Source: Nocardia uniformis NBRC 13702
GTDB taxonomy: Bacteria; Actinomycetota; Actinomycetes; Mycobacteriales; Mycobacteriaceae
DNA: 64,000 nt
Assembly: GCF_001613345.1 (NCBI RefSeq)
Contig: NZ_BDCE01000033.1
Location: forward strand, 87,476-151,475
Direction: 5' to 3'
Shown here: in pieces, positions 54,854-63,600 of the stretch
Layout: every line of letters starts with the position of its first letter
How positions within the stretch are numbered: the stretch's first letter is position 1
Program-made: the position numbers and the translations under genes
Notes under the pieces: generated by a model
Told to the model about the DNA's origin: nothing
Databases searched by the model: none
The model's input: the letters and a program-made list of their open reading frames with translations, nothing else

Positions 54854-54874
54854 GTTATTATTCGTCAGTGAGCG

Positions 54875-56035
54875 ATGGGGAGTGCGGTGCCGGATACCTT
54901 GTCCGCCTTCGAGCGGCATCGACTCGTCGACGAATGGGCCAATGGCGTCGAGCTCTCCGGGCATCCGGGTATCTCCACCCTGATCGAGCGTGGTCGTCGC
55001 GTCCCGGCCATTCGCACGGCGGTGCGCTGCGGCGCGAATATCCTCACCTATGCCGAACTTTTCGATCGGATCGGTCGTCCGGCGACCGCCGAGCGCTGTG
55101 AGCGGTCCATGGATGGCGCGGTCCGGCTATTGGCCGATATCGCCGAGGCCGCGAATTCCGGTGTGGTACTGACACTTTCAGTACCAACCGGTTCACACTC
55201 TGCCGCTCCCCGCTCCCCCGCCTCGACCATCGCCCTGCACCCCGACGCCCTGGCCGCCGCGGTGGACGACCGCCGCGCCGTCGCCACCGACTGCCGGACA
55301 CAGCACGTCGACCGGGCCATGGGCTCCTCCGATGTACGACTGCTCGCCACCGACTGGGCCTGCGCGGATACCGCCGTGGAGCTGCTCGCCGCCCTTGCCG
55401 ACGGCGCCACCCTGGTGGTGGCCACCGAGGCGCAGCGCCAGGATCCGGCCGCGCTGGCCGAACTGATCGCGACCTGTGCGGCCACCCATGTGGTGGCCGA
55501 CGCGAATACCCTCAGCCGGTTCACGGATACCTTCGCCCCCACCCTGGCGTCGGTACGGCGCTGGGATGTCACCGGAACCCGTTGCCCCGCCATTCTTCCC
55601 GGGCTGCTACGCGAGATCGCGCCGGGTTCGGTGGCCGGATTCGCCTATACCGCGCCCGAATACGCGGGCGTGGCGGCGCGTGGCCCGCTCGACGGCAGCG
55701 GTCGAGTACGGCCGATTCCGGGCGCGCGGGTGCTGGTGCTGGATGAGGCGCTGCAACCCGTACCGGCCGGTGGGTATGGTCAGCTCTTCCTCGGCGGTGC
55801 CGCACTGGCGGCCGAGGTTCCCGATACCGCAGCGGATTTCGTCGCCGATCCATTCACCGCCGGTGGCCGTTTATGCCGCACCGGCATTTTCGGCCAATGG
55901 ACCGCCGATGGGTGGCTGACCTTCACGGCGGTCGATTCGATCACCAATTCTGTTGCCACACTGGAGAATACAGTCTCGATTACCGATGTAGGCACCGTCG
56001 GCGAAACCTCCGCGGTTACCGAAATCGCCGCCTGA
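54875..56035 (+). CDS. Degenerate NRPS adenylation-domain-like protein
   Basis: 386 aa, similar in layout to an NRPS adenylation domain but decayed. LTYAELFDRIG (A1-like), ADTAVELLAALADGATLVVAT, and PIPGARVLVLDEALQPVPAGGYGQLFLGG through FVADPFTAGGRLCRTGIFG (A6-A7-like) are recognisable. The ATP-binding loop (TSGSTGxPKG) is replaced by STIALHPDAL, the A5 YGPTE by YTAPE, and the A7 aspartate (TGD) by TGI. The C-terminal subdomain with A8-A10 is absent. It is therefore unlikely to adenylate anything and may be an accessory or pseudoenzyme. An iron-box-like site lies 22 bases upstream, and an NRPS lies 5 kb away on the other strand. Confidence 0.7.
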   Translation: MGSAVPDTLSAFERHRLVDEWANGVELSGHPGISTLIERGRRVPAIRTAVRCGANILTYAELFDRIGRPATAERCERSMDGAVRLLADIAEAANSGVVLTLSVPTGSHSAAPRSPASTIALHPDALAAAVDDRRAVATDCRTQHVDRAMGSSDVRLLATDWACADTAVELLAALADGATLVVATEAQRQDPAALAELIATCAATHVVADANTLSRFTDTFAPTLASVRRWDVTGTRCPAILPGLLREIAPGSVAGFAYTAPEYAGVAARGPLDGSGRVRPIPGARVLVLDEALQPVPAGGYGQLFLGGAALAAEVPDTAADFVADPFTAGGRLCRTGIFGQWTADGWLTFTAVDSITNSVATLENTVSITDVGTVGETSAVTEIAA

Positions 56036-56489
56036 GACTTCGTTTACCCCGGTCCTGGGCGCAACGCGGCGGGAAACCGCGAACAAATAATCCCACAACA
56101 TTTGCTTGATCCGGCCTGGGGGTGTGATCTCCGGCGATATTGTGGAACTCAGTCAATGGCCGCCCGAACGCAACGCCGCTTTTCGGGGTGCCGTCGATTT
56201 TGGTCTCACCGCGCGTAACCGGTGACGATCTCACCATAGGTGCTGAAGTCGTGTGCCGGATTCGTCTGGCCACCAATGCGATGGCACCGGTCGGCGCGAC
56301 GATCGCCGTATATGTTCCACCTCAGCGGGGTGCGGCCCCGGTTGCAAGCCTACGGGTCCACCCGGAGGCTGACCGAAGCCGAAAACCTTTGGGGTACAGA
56401 CTATCCGGCCTGCCCGCCGACCGCCACGGCCGACTGTGTTCGGCATTCAGTGGCTGGGATGCCGACAGCGTGTATCTGGAAGGTGGATC
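56036..56489. other. Intergenic region with a possible decayed binding-protein fragment
   Basis: 454 bases without a convincing gene. On the minus strand about 56175-56220 encodes RGETKIDGTPKSGVAFG, close to the siderophore-binding protein's YGETTVDGTPKRIVALG. It could be a remnant of a second copy, or chance. Nothing else is seen apart from the GT4 ribosome site (GAAGGTGG). Confidence 0.45.
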
Positions 56490-58166
56490 ATGGCCGCAGA
56501 ATTTCCGGTGCCCAGTCCGGCACCCTATGCATTGTTCGACTCCTCCGATCGCGAGCGGCTACGTATCGCAATGGTGGTCCCACCGTATTTCGATGTGCCC
56601 CCGAAGGCATATGGCGGCGTGGAGGCGGTGGTCGCCGATCTGGTCGACGCACTCGCCGATCGCGGTCACGAGGTCACGCTGCTGGGCGCCGGTGAGCCCG
56701 GCACCAAGGCCGCGCGATTCATACCGCTGTGGGACGAGATCCAGGCCGCGCGACTCGGCGATCCGTTTCCAGAGGTCGTACACGCCATCAAGGTTCGGCG
56801 CGCGCTGGAGCGCGTTTCCGCCCTCCACGGTCTGGACCTGGTACACGACCACACCTTCGCCGGACCGCTCAACCTCCCGACCTACCGCGAGCTCGACCTA
56901 CCCATGGTGGTGACCGTGCACGGGCCGGTGGACGGCGATCCCTACATGTACTACAGCGAACTCGGCGAGGATGCGGCGCTGGTGGCCATCAGCGATCGCC
57001 AGCGGGAGCTCGCACCCGATCTGAATTGGGCGGGGCGCGTCCACAATGCGCTGCGCACCGAGGATTGGCCGTTCCAGCCGGTGAAGGAGGATTACGCACT
57101 GTTCCTCGGCCGGTACACCCCGGACAAGGCACCGCATCTGGCGTTGGCCGCCGCGCACGCGGTGGGCCTGCCACTGGTGCTGGCGGGCAAGTGCGCGGAG
57201 CCGCCCGAACAGCGGTACTTCGACGCGGAAGTCGCACCCCTGCTCACCAACCAGGATCACGTCTTCGGCATGGCCGATACCGCCGCCAAGCGCAAACTAC
57301 TGGCGGGTGCCCGGTGTCTGCTGTTCCCGGTGCAGTGGGAGGAACCGTTCGGCATGGTCATGATCGAGGCCATGGTGTGCGGCACGCCGGTGGTAGCGCT
57401 GCGCGGCGGGGCGGTCGGCGAGGTGATCGTGGATGGCGTCACCGGTCGAATCTGCGACGATCCGGCGGAAATGCCGTACGCCATCAAGGAAGTTCAGACC
57501 TACGATCCGCAGGCGTGTCGCGACCATGTCCTCGAGAATTTCGGGGCGGAGACACTGGGCCGCGGCTACGAGGAGGTCTACCGGCGCGTACTTCTCGCGC
57601 AGCGTCCACGTCGCTCGGGTCGGGTCACCACGCACTCCTGGTCCGGTACTCCGATCCTCACCCCGCCGGTGCGGGCCGCGGGAACCGGTCCCGGCCGTGC
57701 CCCGGCCGCCAATAGCCGGGTAGCTGGCCCCGCGATCGGTCGCGGCCCGAACCGTACGCCGGGCGCCGCGGCGGGCCGGGCGGCGGGTCCGGCGCCCAGC
57801 CGGGTTCCGGCGCCGATTCCGACGCCCACATCCCGACCGCTCGGAACGAGCTGCGACTCCGGAATGCCGCTCGCCCAGCTGGGAAGCACGCCCGCGGGTG
57901 CCGTACCACCGGGTCGAATCCTGGATCCGGCCGCGGCCGTGGTTCCGAGTGATGCCGGGACGGAACCCATTCCGGGCGGCGCCTGCACCCTGGCGCCGGA
58001 GATGTCGACACAGCCGGGCCTCGACTCGGCCGACCTCGCCTATCCGGCGCCGAAGACAATCCACCACCCAACCGGACCAGTCGGTAGTTCCACGACCGAA
58101 ACCGCGTCCACCGGCCGCGCGAATGATGTTGTCGCAAGCGATGTTCCGGGCAGGGGGTGCGGATAG
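56490..58166 (+). CDS. GT4-type glycosyltransferase with disordered C-terminal tail
   Basis: 558 aa. ATG 56490 is preceded by GAAGGTGG; the frame is open earlier (to 56436) without a ribosome site. The N-terminal Rossmann-like domain has KAYGGVEAVVADLVDALADRG and LVHDHTF; the C-terminal one has LFLGRYTPDKAPHLAL and the E-x7-E motif in EEPFGMVMIEAM. Homologues transfer a sugar from a nucleotide donor to a glycan or glycoside. Residues about 390-558 form a Pro/Ala/Gly-rich, low-complexity tail, unusual for the family. The next gene, a debranching-type enzyme, suggests a role in alpha-glucan or compatible-solute metabolism; substrates are not known. Confidence 0.85.
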   Translation: MAAEFPVPSPAPYALFDSSDRERLRIAMVVPPYFDVPPKAYGGVEAVVADLVDALADRGHEVTLLGAGEPGTKAARFIPLWDEIQAARLGDPFPEVVHAIKVRRALERVSALHGLDLVHDHTFAGPLNLPTYRELDLPMVVTVHGPVDGDPYMYYSELGEDAALVAISDRQRELAPDLNWAGRVHNALRTEDWPFQPVKEDYALFLGRYTPDKAPHLALAAAHAVGLPLVLAGKCAEPPEQRYFDAEVAPLLTNQDHVFGMADTAAKRKLLAGARCLLFPVQWEEPFGMVMIEAMVCGTPVVALRGGAVGEVIVDGVTGRICDDPAEMPYAIKEVQTYDPQACRDHVLENFGAETLGRGYEEVYRRVLLAQRPRRSGRVTTHSWSGTPILTPPVRAAGTGPGRAPAANSRVAGPAIGRGPNRTPGAAAGRAAGPAPSRVPAPIPTPTSRPLGTSCDSGMPLAQLGSTPAGAVPPGRILDPAAAVVPSDAGTEPIPGGACTLAPEMSTQPGLDSADLAYPAPKTIHHPTGPVGSSTTETASTGRANDVVASDVPGRGCG

Positions 58167-58498
58167 CAGTCTGGCACGATCGTCGCCGGCAGCGCCTCGA
58201 GCGCCGGGCCGGGACGGATCGACAGTGTGCCGCTGACGATATTTCTCCGGCGCGGCGGCCGGGACAATCCGGTTCCGGTTCGACGGCCCATCCGTCGGCC
58301 GGGGACGGGGAATCCACCGAGATTTCGATGTCGAGTGGGTCCCGAGGGCGCTGCAAGTTCGTCACAGAGCACGGCCGGGGAGCATGAGCTCGGTCGAGGA
58401 GTGGAAAACAGTTGGTCTATCAACAGCATTCCGCGCCCAGATCCGCGGCCGGTCACGCACCGGCGCCGGTGAAGCGGGCGCCTCAATTGGAGGTCTTG
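58167..58498. other. Spacer between GT4 and debranching-enzyme genes
   Basis: 332 bases, no supported gene. A perfect 14-bp palindrome CACCGGCGCCGGTG lies at 58458-58471, and GGAGG precedes the next ATG by 6 bases. No promoter hexamers were convincing. Confidence 0.5.
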
Positions 58499-60625
58499 AT
58501 GAACGGTGACACGCCCGCAGCACTCAACGCTGGCGAGCCGTCGTCCCTGGGAGGCCGTGGCGGCGCGGTCACCCTCGTGGAGGGCAGCACATTCTGCCTG
58601 TCGGATCCGCTCGGCGATATCGAGCAGGGCACCCCGTACGGGTTGTTCTATCGGGATGCGCGGGTGCTGTCGCGGTGGGAACTCCGATTGGATGGACAGC
58701 GGCCCGAACCGCTGTCGGTATTGAGTCCGGAGGCCTTCACCGCACGGTTCATCCTGCGTCGGCCCCCACGGGCCGGCGTCGCGGACAGCACGGTCCTGAT
58801 CGTCCGGGAGCGGCTCATCGCGGACGGCTTACGGGAAACCATCACCGTCGAGAATCTAGGCCGCGAAACCACCGCTGTCGACCTGCAATTGCTGGTCGAC
58901 GCCGATTTCCTGGACCTGTTCGCGGTGAAGGAGGGCCGCACCGGCGGCGGCCGCGCCGATATGATGGTCGCCGACGTGGAGCTCCTGCTCAACGATCGTT
59001 CGGACCGGGCACGCGGACTGGTGGTGTCGTCGTCGGAAACACCCGCGGTCCTGCCCGGTTCGCTGTCGTGGCGCGTGGTGGTACCGGCCGGGAAGCGGTG
59101 GCGAACCGAGATCCTGGCCCAGCCCACCATCGGCAGCCAGCCCATCCACGCACCGCTGCGTCCCGGTGAGCGTTACGAGCACAGCGAACCGGGCCGCAAG
59201 ATCGAAGCCTGGCGCGATACCGCCGCCAAGATCACCGCCGACAATCCCCAGTTGGCCTGGGTATTGGAACGCACCGAAAGTGATTTGGGGGCCTTGCAGA
59301 TTCATGACGAAATGCGCGGCGGGAGACCGTTCGTGGCGGCGGGTGCGCCGTGGTTCATGACGCTGTTCGGCCGCGACAGCCTGCTCACCGCGTGGATGGC
59401 GTTGCCGCTGGATGTGAATCTGGCGGTGGGCACCATGCAGCAGCTGGCCGAAATGCAAGGGACGCGGGTGAATCCGCTGACCGAGGAGGAGCCGGGCCGC
59501 ATCATGCACGAATTGCGGCGCGGACCGGCCAGTGGCGCGGTACTGGGCGGTGAGACGTACTACGGAACCGTGGACGCCACACCGCTTTTCGTCATGCTGC
59601 TGGCGCAGGCGCGGCGCTGGGGCGCGGATGCCGACGCGGTGCAGGCGCTGCTGCCCGCCGCCGATGCGGCGCTGGCGTGGATGTCCGACTACGGCGACCG
59701 TGACGGTGACGGTTTCGTGGAGTACCGGCGCGCCACCGACCGCGGCCTGATCAATCAGGGCTGGAAGGACAGTTTCGACGGAATCAATGATGCGACAGGG
59801 CATTTACCGGAAGCGCCGATTGCCCTGTGCGAGGTGCAGGGTTATGCCTACGCCGCACTGCTGGCTCGCGCCGATCTGGCCGAGGAATTCGGCGACGAGA
59901 CCACGGCCGGGCATCTGCGCGACCGCGCCGCCGACCTGCGCACCAAATTCGCGGAGGCGTTCTGGCTGCCCGAAAAGGGTTGGTTCGCGGTCGCTTTGGA
60001 TGGCAATAAGCGCCGGATGGACGCCCTGACCAGCAATATCGGTCACTGTCTGTGGTCGGGCATCGTCTCCGACGAACACGCCACCCAGGTAATCGCACGC
60101 CTGTCCAGCCCCGAAATGGATTCCGGATTCGGTTTGCGCACCCTGGCTTCCACCATGGGTGCCTACAACCCGATGAGCTACCACAATGGTTCGGTGTGGC
60201 CGCACGACACCGCCATCGGGGTGGCCGGGCTGCTGCGCTACCGGCATCTGCCCGGAGCCGTCGAACTGGCCACCCGACTGGCGGAGGGCCTGCTCGACGC
60301 GGCCGGCGCCTTCGGCGGCCGTCTGCCCGAACTGTTCTGCGGCTTCCCCCGGGGCGAATTCCCGGTTCCGGTCCCCTACCCCACCTCCTGCTCACCCCAG
60401 GCATGGGCCAGCGCCGCACCGGTATTGCTGGTGCGTTCCTTCCTGGGTCTGGAACCGGATGTCCCGCGGCGCACCCTCACGGTGTTGCCGCATATGCCAT
60501 TGCGGTGGGGCAGGGTGGAACTCACCGACCTGCGTCTGGGCGGTGCGATCATCGACCTGGCCGTCGAGGGTGATCGGGTCACGGCGACCAACCTTCCGGA
60601 CAATTGGAGGTTGATTACGCACTGA
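58499..60625 (+). CDS. Glycogen-debranching-type enzyme (amylo-alpha-1,6-glucosidase family)
   Basis: 708 aa starting at ATG 58499, with GGAGG upstream. The N-terminal beta domain (about 20-230) fits the GDE N-terminal bis domain: TFCLSDPLGDIEQGTPYGLFYRDARVLSRWELRLDG. The C-terminal (alpha/alpha)6 barrel has FMTLFGRDSLLTAWMALPL, WMSDYGDRDGDGFVEYRR, NQGWKDSFDGI and MSYHNGSVWPHDTAI, the last holding likely catalytic acids. Such actinobacterial proteins act on alpha-glucans or small glucosides; the exact substrate is unknown. It is probably functionally linked with the upstream GT4 gene. Confidence 0.88.
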   Translation: MNGDTPAALNAGEPSSLGGRGGAVTLVEGSTFCLSDPLGDIEQGTPYGLFYRDARVLSRWELRLDGQRPEPLSVLSPEAFTARFILRRPPRAGVADSTVLIVRERLIADGLRETITVENLGRETTAVDLQLLVDADFLDLFAVKEGRTGGGRADMMVADVELLLNDRSDRARGLVVSSSETPAVLPGSLSWRVVVPAGKRWRTEILAQPTIGSQPIHAPLRPGERYEHSEPGRKIEAWRDTAAKITADNPQLAWVLERTESDLGALQIHDEMRGGRPFVAAGAPWFMTLFGRDSLLTAWMALPLDVNLAVGTMQQLAEMQGTRVNPLTEEEPGRIMHELRRGPASGAVLGGETYYGTVDATPLFVMLLAQARRWGADADAVQALLPAADAALAWMSDYGDRDGDGFVEYRRATDRGLINQGWKDSFDGINDATGHLPEAPIALCEVQGYAYAALLARADLAEEFGDETTAGHLRDRAADLRTKFAEAFWLPEKGWFAVALDGNKRRMDALTSNIGHCLWSGIVSDEHATQVIARLSSPEMDSGFGLRTLASTMGAYNPMSYHNGSVWPHDTAIGVAGLLRYRHLPGAVELATRLAEGLLDAAGAFGGRLPELFCGFPRGEFPVPVPYPTSCSPQAWASAAPVLLVRSFLGLEPDVPRRTLTVLPHMPLRWGRVELTDLRLGGAIIDLAVEGDRVTATNLPDNWRLITH

Positions 60626-60692
60626 TCGGTGGGTGCGCGAGTCGATGCGCGATATCGGACTGGGCTGACGCCGTCGGCACTGCCCTCCGGCC

Positions 60693-63600
60693 CTATAGGG
60701 CGTCGGCCAGCGCGGCCACGGCACGCTGCCACAGCGCGGTCAGCCGGGTGGCGTCGGCCTCGGTGCAGAGGGTGTCGCTCCAGCGCCAATTCGTGGTCAG
60801 CGCTGGACCTTCCGGGGTGGTGCCGATACCGGAGATGACGTCCAGGGTGTAGCGCAACGGCAGGTCGGGCTCCGGGTCCAGCGGTAGTGACTCATTGAGG
60901 GTGCCGGTGAGCAGGGACCAGGAGTCGGGGTGCTGGCCGCTGAGATCCACTCGGCCCAGGTAGTTGAATTCGATCTGCGGGTGTTGGGCCGCGACCAGTT
61001 CCGGGGTGCGGGTGGCGTAGCGGAGTACGCCGTAGTCCAGCCCCTGGTGCGGGATGGCTGCCAGGTGGGCGGTGACCGAGTGCAGGAGCGCGCGGGCCGC
61101 CGTCGGATCCTGTTCCGCGCGTTCGATGTCCACGGTGGCCGCACCGGAGCCGAGGCGGACCGGGAAGACACTGGTGAACCAGCCGAGGGTGTTGGAGGTG
61201 TCGGTATCCAGGTCCGTGTCGGCGCGGCCGTGGCCCTCCAGCGCGATGAGCGCACCCGCGGTCGGGTCCTGGTCGCGTTCGTCGCGCCAGCTCGCCAGGG
61301 TCATGGTGAGGGCGGTGAGCAGGAATTCGCGCACGCCCTCCTCTCTGGTGAGGGAGGCCAGAATGCGTTCGGTGACGGCGACCGGCGTTGCCGCGGTGGC
61401 GACGCGCAGCGAGGACCAGGTGTCGGTGCGCGGATCGGGAACGCGCGTGCCGACAGCCGGGTCCGGACCGGCGAGCTGGCCGACCCAGTAGTCGCGCTGG
61501 GCGAGTACCTCCGGTTCGGCGGCACGCTCCCACATGCGGCGGGAGAACTCGCGGTAGGAGGTGACCTCGGGCAGGATCTGCGGCTGCGCACCGGAATCCG
61601 CCTGCGCCCACGCCTCGGCGAGGGCGGCGAGCATGATGTGCCACGACACCACGTCCACGGCCAGGTGGTGCACGGTCAGGAGCAGCACCTCACCCTCATC
61701 GGTGCCGGTGAACCACACCGCCCGCACCAGATCGCCGGTGCGCGGGTCGATATCGTCGGTGACCGACCGGGCGGCCGCGTGCACGATCGGGCCGAGTTCC
61801 AGACCGGAATCGCCGGCCCCGTCGATACGGGACTCGATATCGGCCGCGCGCTCCGAATCGGGGCCGTGGGCGGAAGCCACCAGAATCTCATTGGCCCCCA
61901 ACTCGATCCGGGTCAGGATGTCCGCGGCACGAACGCCACCGGGAGCACGGGTGACCAGGCGCGGACCGTCCGGAGTGTCGCAGAGGCGGGCGCGGAGGGT
62001 GTCGTAGCCGTCGAGAATCGTTTGCAGGGCCGATTCCAGGTGCGCACCTTGGATATTCGCGGGCAGGCGCAGCAGGGCCGTTTGGGTGAAGCGCCGGTAG
62101 CTGCCGTACTCGTACATCCAGGAGACCACCGGGAGCGGCTGGATCTCGCCATAGTCGGCGGCATCGGTTGCGGTGGTCGTGGTTTCGGCCGAATCGAGGG
62201 CGGCGGCCAGTTCCCGGATGGTGGGGGTGGCCAGCACCATGCGCGGGGTCAACGAGAGACCGCGGCGACGAGCCTTGTTGACCAGGGAGATGGCGACAAT
62301 GCTGTCCACACCCAGGGCGAAGAAGTCATCGTCGAGCCCCGGGACGCGGCCGTCGAAGAGTTCGGCGAGCACTTCACCGAGCGACTTTTCGGTGGGGGTG
62401 CTGGGGGCCGCGGCGGCGGTATCGGCGGTGAGGGCCCGTTCGGCCAGCGTGGACAGGGCGTGGCCGTCGAGTTTGCCGTTGGCGTTCACCGGGAGCCGAT
62501 CCAGCACCAGGATGCGTGCCGGAATCATGTAGGCGGGCAGGCTCTCGGAGAGGGCCAGGCGCAGGCGGGACGGGTCCACACCGCGATTCGGCCGACCGAC
62601 GGCGAAACCGACGAGACTCGCACCTCCGGCGCGCCGAACCACGGTCACTGCCGCGGTGTCGATTCCTGGCAATTGCCGTAGCGCGGTCTCGATCTCACCG
62701 ATTTCGATGCGATAGCCACGCACCTTCACCTGATCGTCGGCGCGACCGAGGTACGCGAAACCATTGTGCGGCAGGCGGCGGACGAGATCGCCGGTGCGGT
62801 ACATGCGGCGGCCGGGGCGGAAGGGGTCGGCCACGAAGCGGTCCGACGTGGTGGCGGCGCGGCCGATATAGCCGCGGGCCAGCTGCGGTCCGGACAGATA
62901 CAGTTCGCCGATCACACCGCGCGGCGCCGGACGCAGCATGGAATCCAGGACATAGCCCGACATTCCGGCATTCGGGGTCCCGATGGTGGGGGTATCGAAC
63001 GCGGCGACGGGAGCGACGACCGCTTCGACCGTGGTTTCGGTCGGGCCGTAGCAGTTGTAGACGGCGGTACCGGACAGCGCGCGCAGCCTTGCCCACAGCG
63101 AGGCATCGATGGCTTCACCGCCCAGTGCGAGCACGGGCAGTTCACCGTCGACCAGTCCGGCGGTATTCAATTGCGCGAACATCGACGGGGTGGTGTCGAT
63201 CATGTCGATGCCATGCGCCTTCATACCCTCGACCAGACGGTTCGCGTCGCGCATCTCCTCGGCGTCGAACAGGTGCAGGGTCTGTCCCGCCAGGAAACCC
63301 ACCATGGGCTGCCAGGAGGCGTCGAAGCTCAGCGACCACGCGTGCGCGATCCGCAGCGGACGACCGAGCCGGGTCATGGCGGGTCGGTAGACACGGTCGT
63401 AGTGGTCGGCGAAGTAGGCGATGAGTGCGGCATTGGTGCCCGCGACACCCTTGGGTTCGCCGGTGGAGCCGGAGGTGAAGATGAGGTAGGCGCACTGGGC
63501 GGGGTGGCGCAGCACGGTGGGTACCGTCGCGGGCCGCTCCGAAATGCGTTCGACCACGGCGGGATCGTCCAGCACCAGCGGCGGCGCGGACCGACCGGCG

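Larger units (their letters stand above)
54535..54874. other. Divergent iron-regulated intergenic region
   Basis: 340 bases between the siderophore-binding protein (minus) and the adenylation-like protein (plus). It holds two iron-box-like sites (listed separately) about 240 bases apart, each close to one gene. TCGGTT/AACCGA near 54720 forms a short hairpin of unknown meaning. Confidence 0.6.

Noticed and set aside
56140..56913. 257-codon plus-strand frame before the GT4 gene
   Set aside because: It runs out of frame into the GT4 coding sequence and turns Arg/Ser/Trp-rich there; the first part has no recognisable domain or ribosome site.
60930..62681. 583-codon plus-strand frame opposite the NRPS
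   Set aside because: Antisense shadow of the A-PCP-E module.
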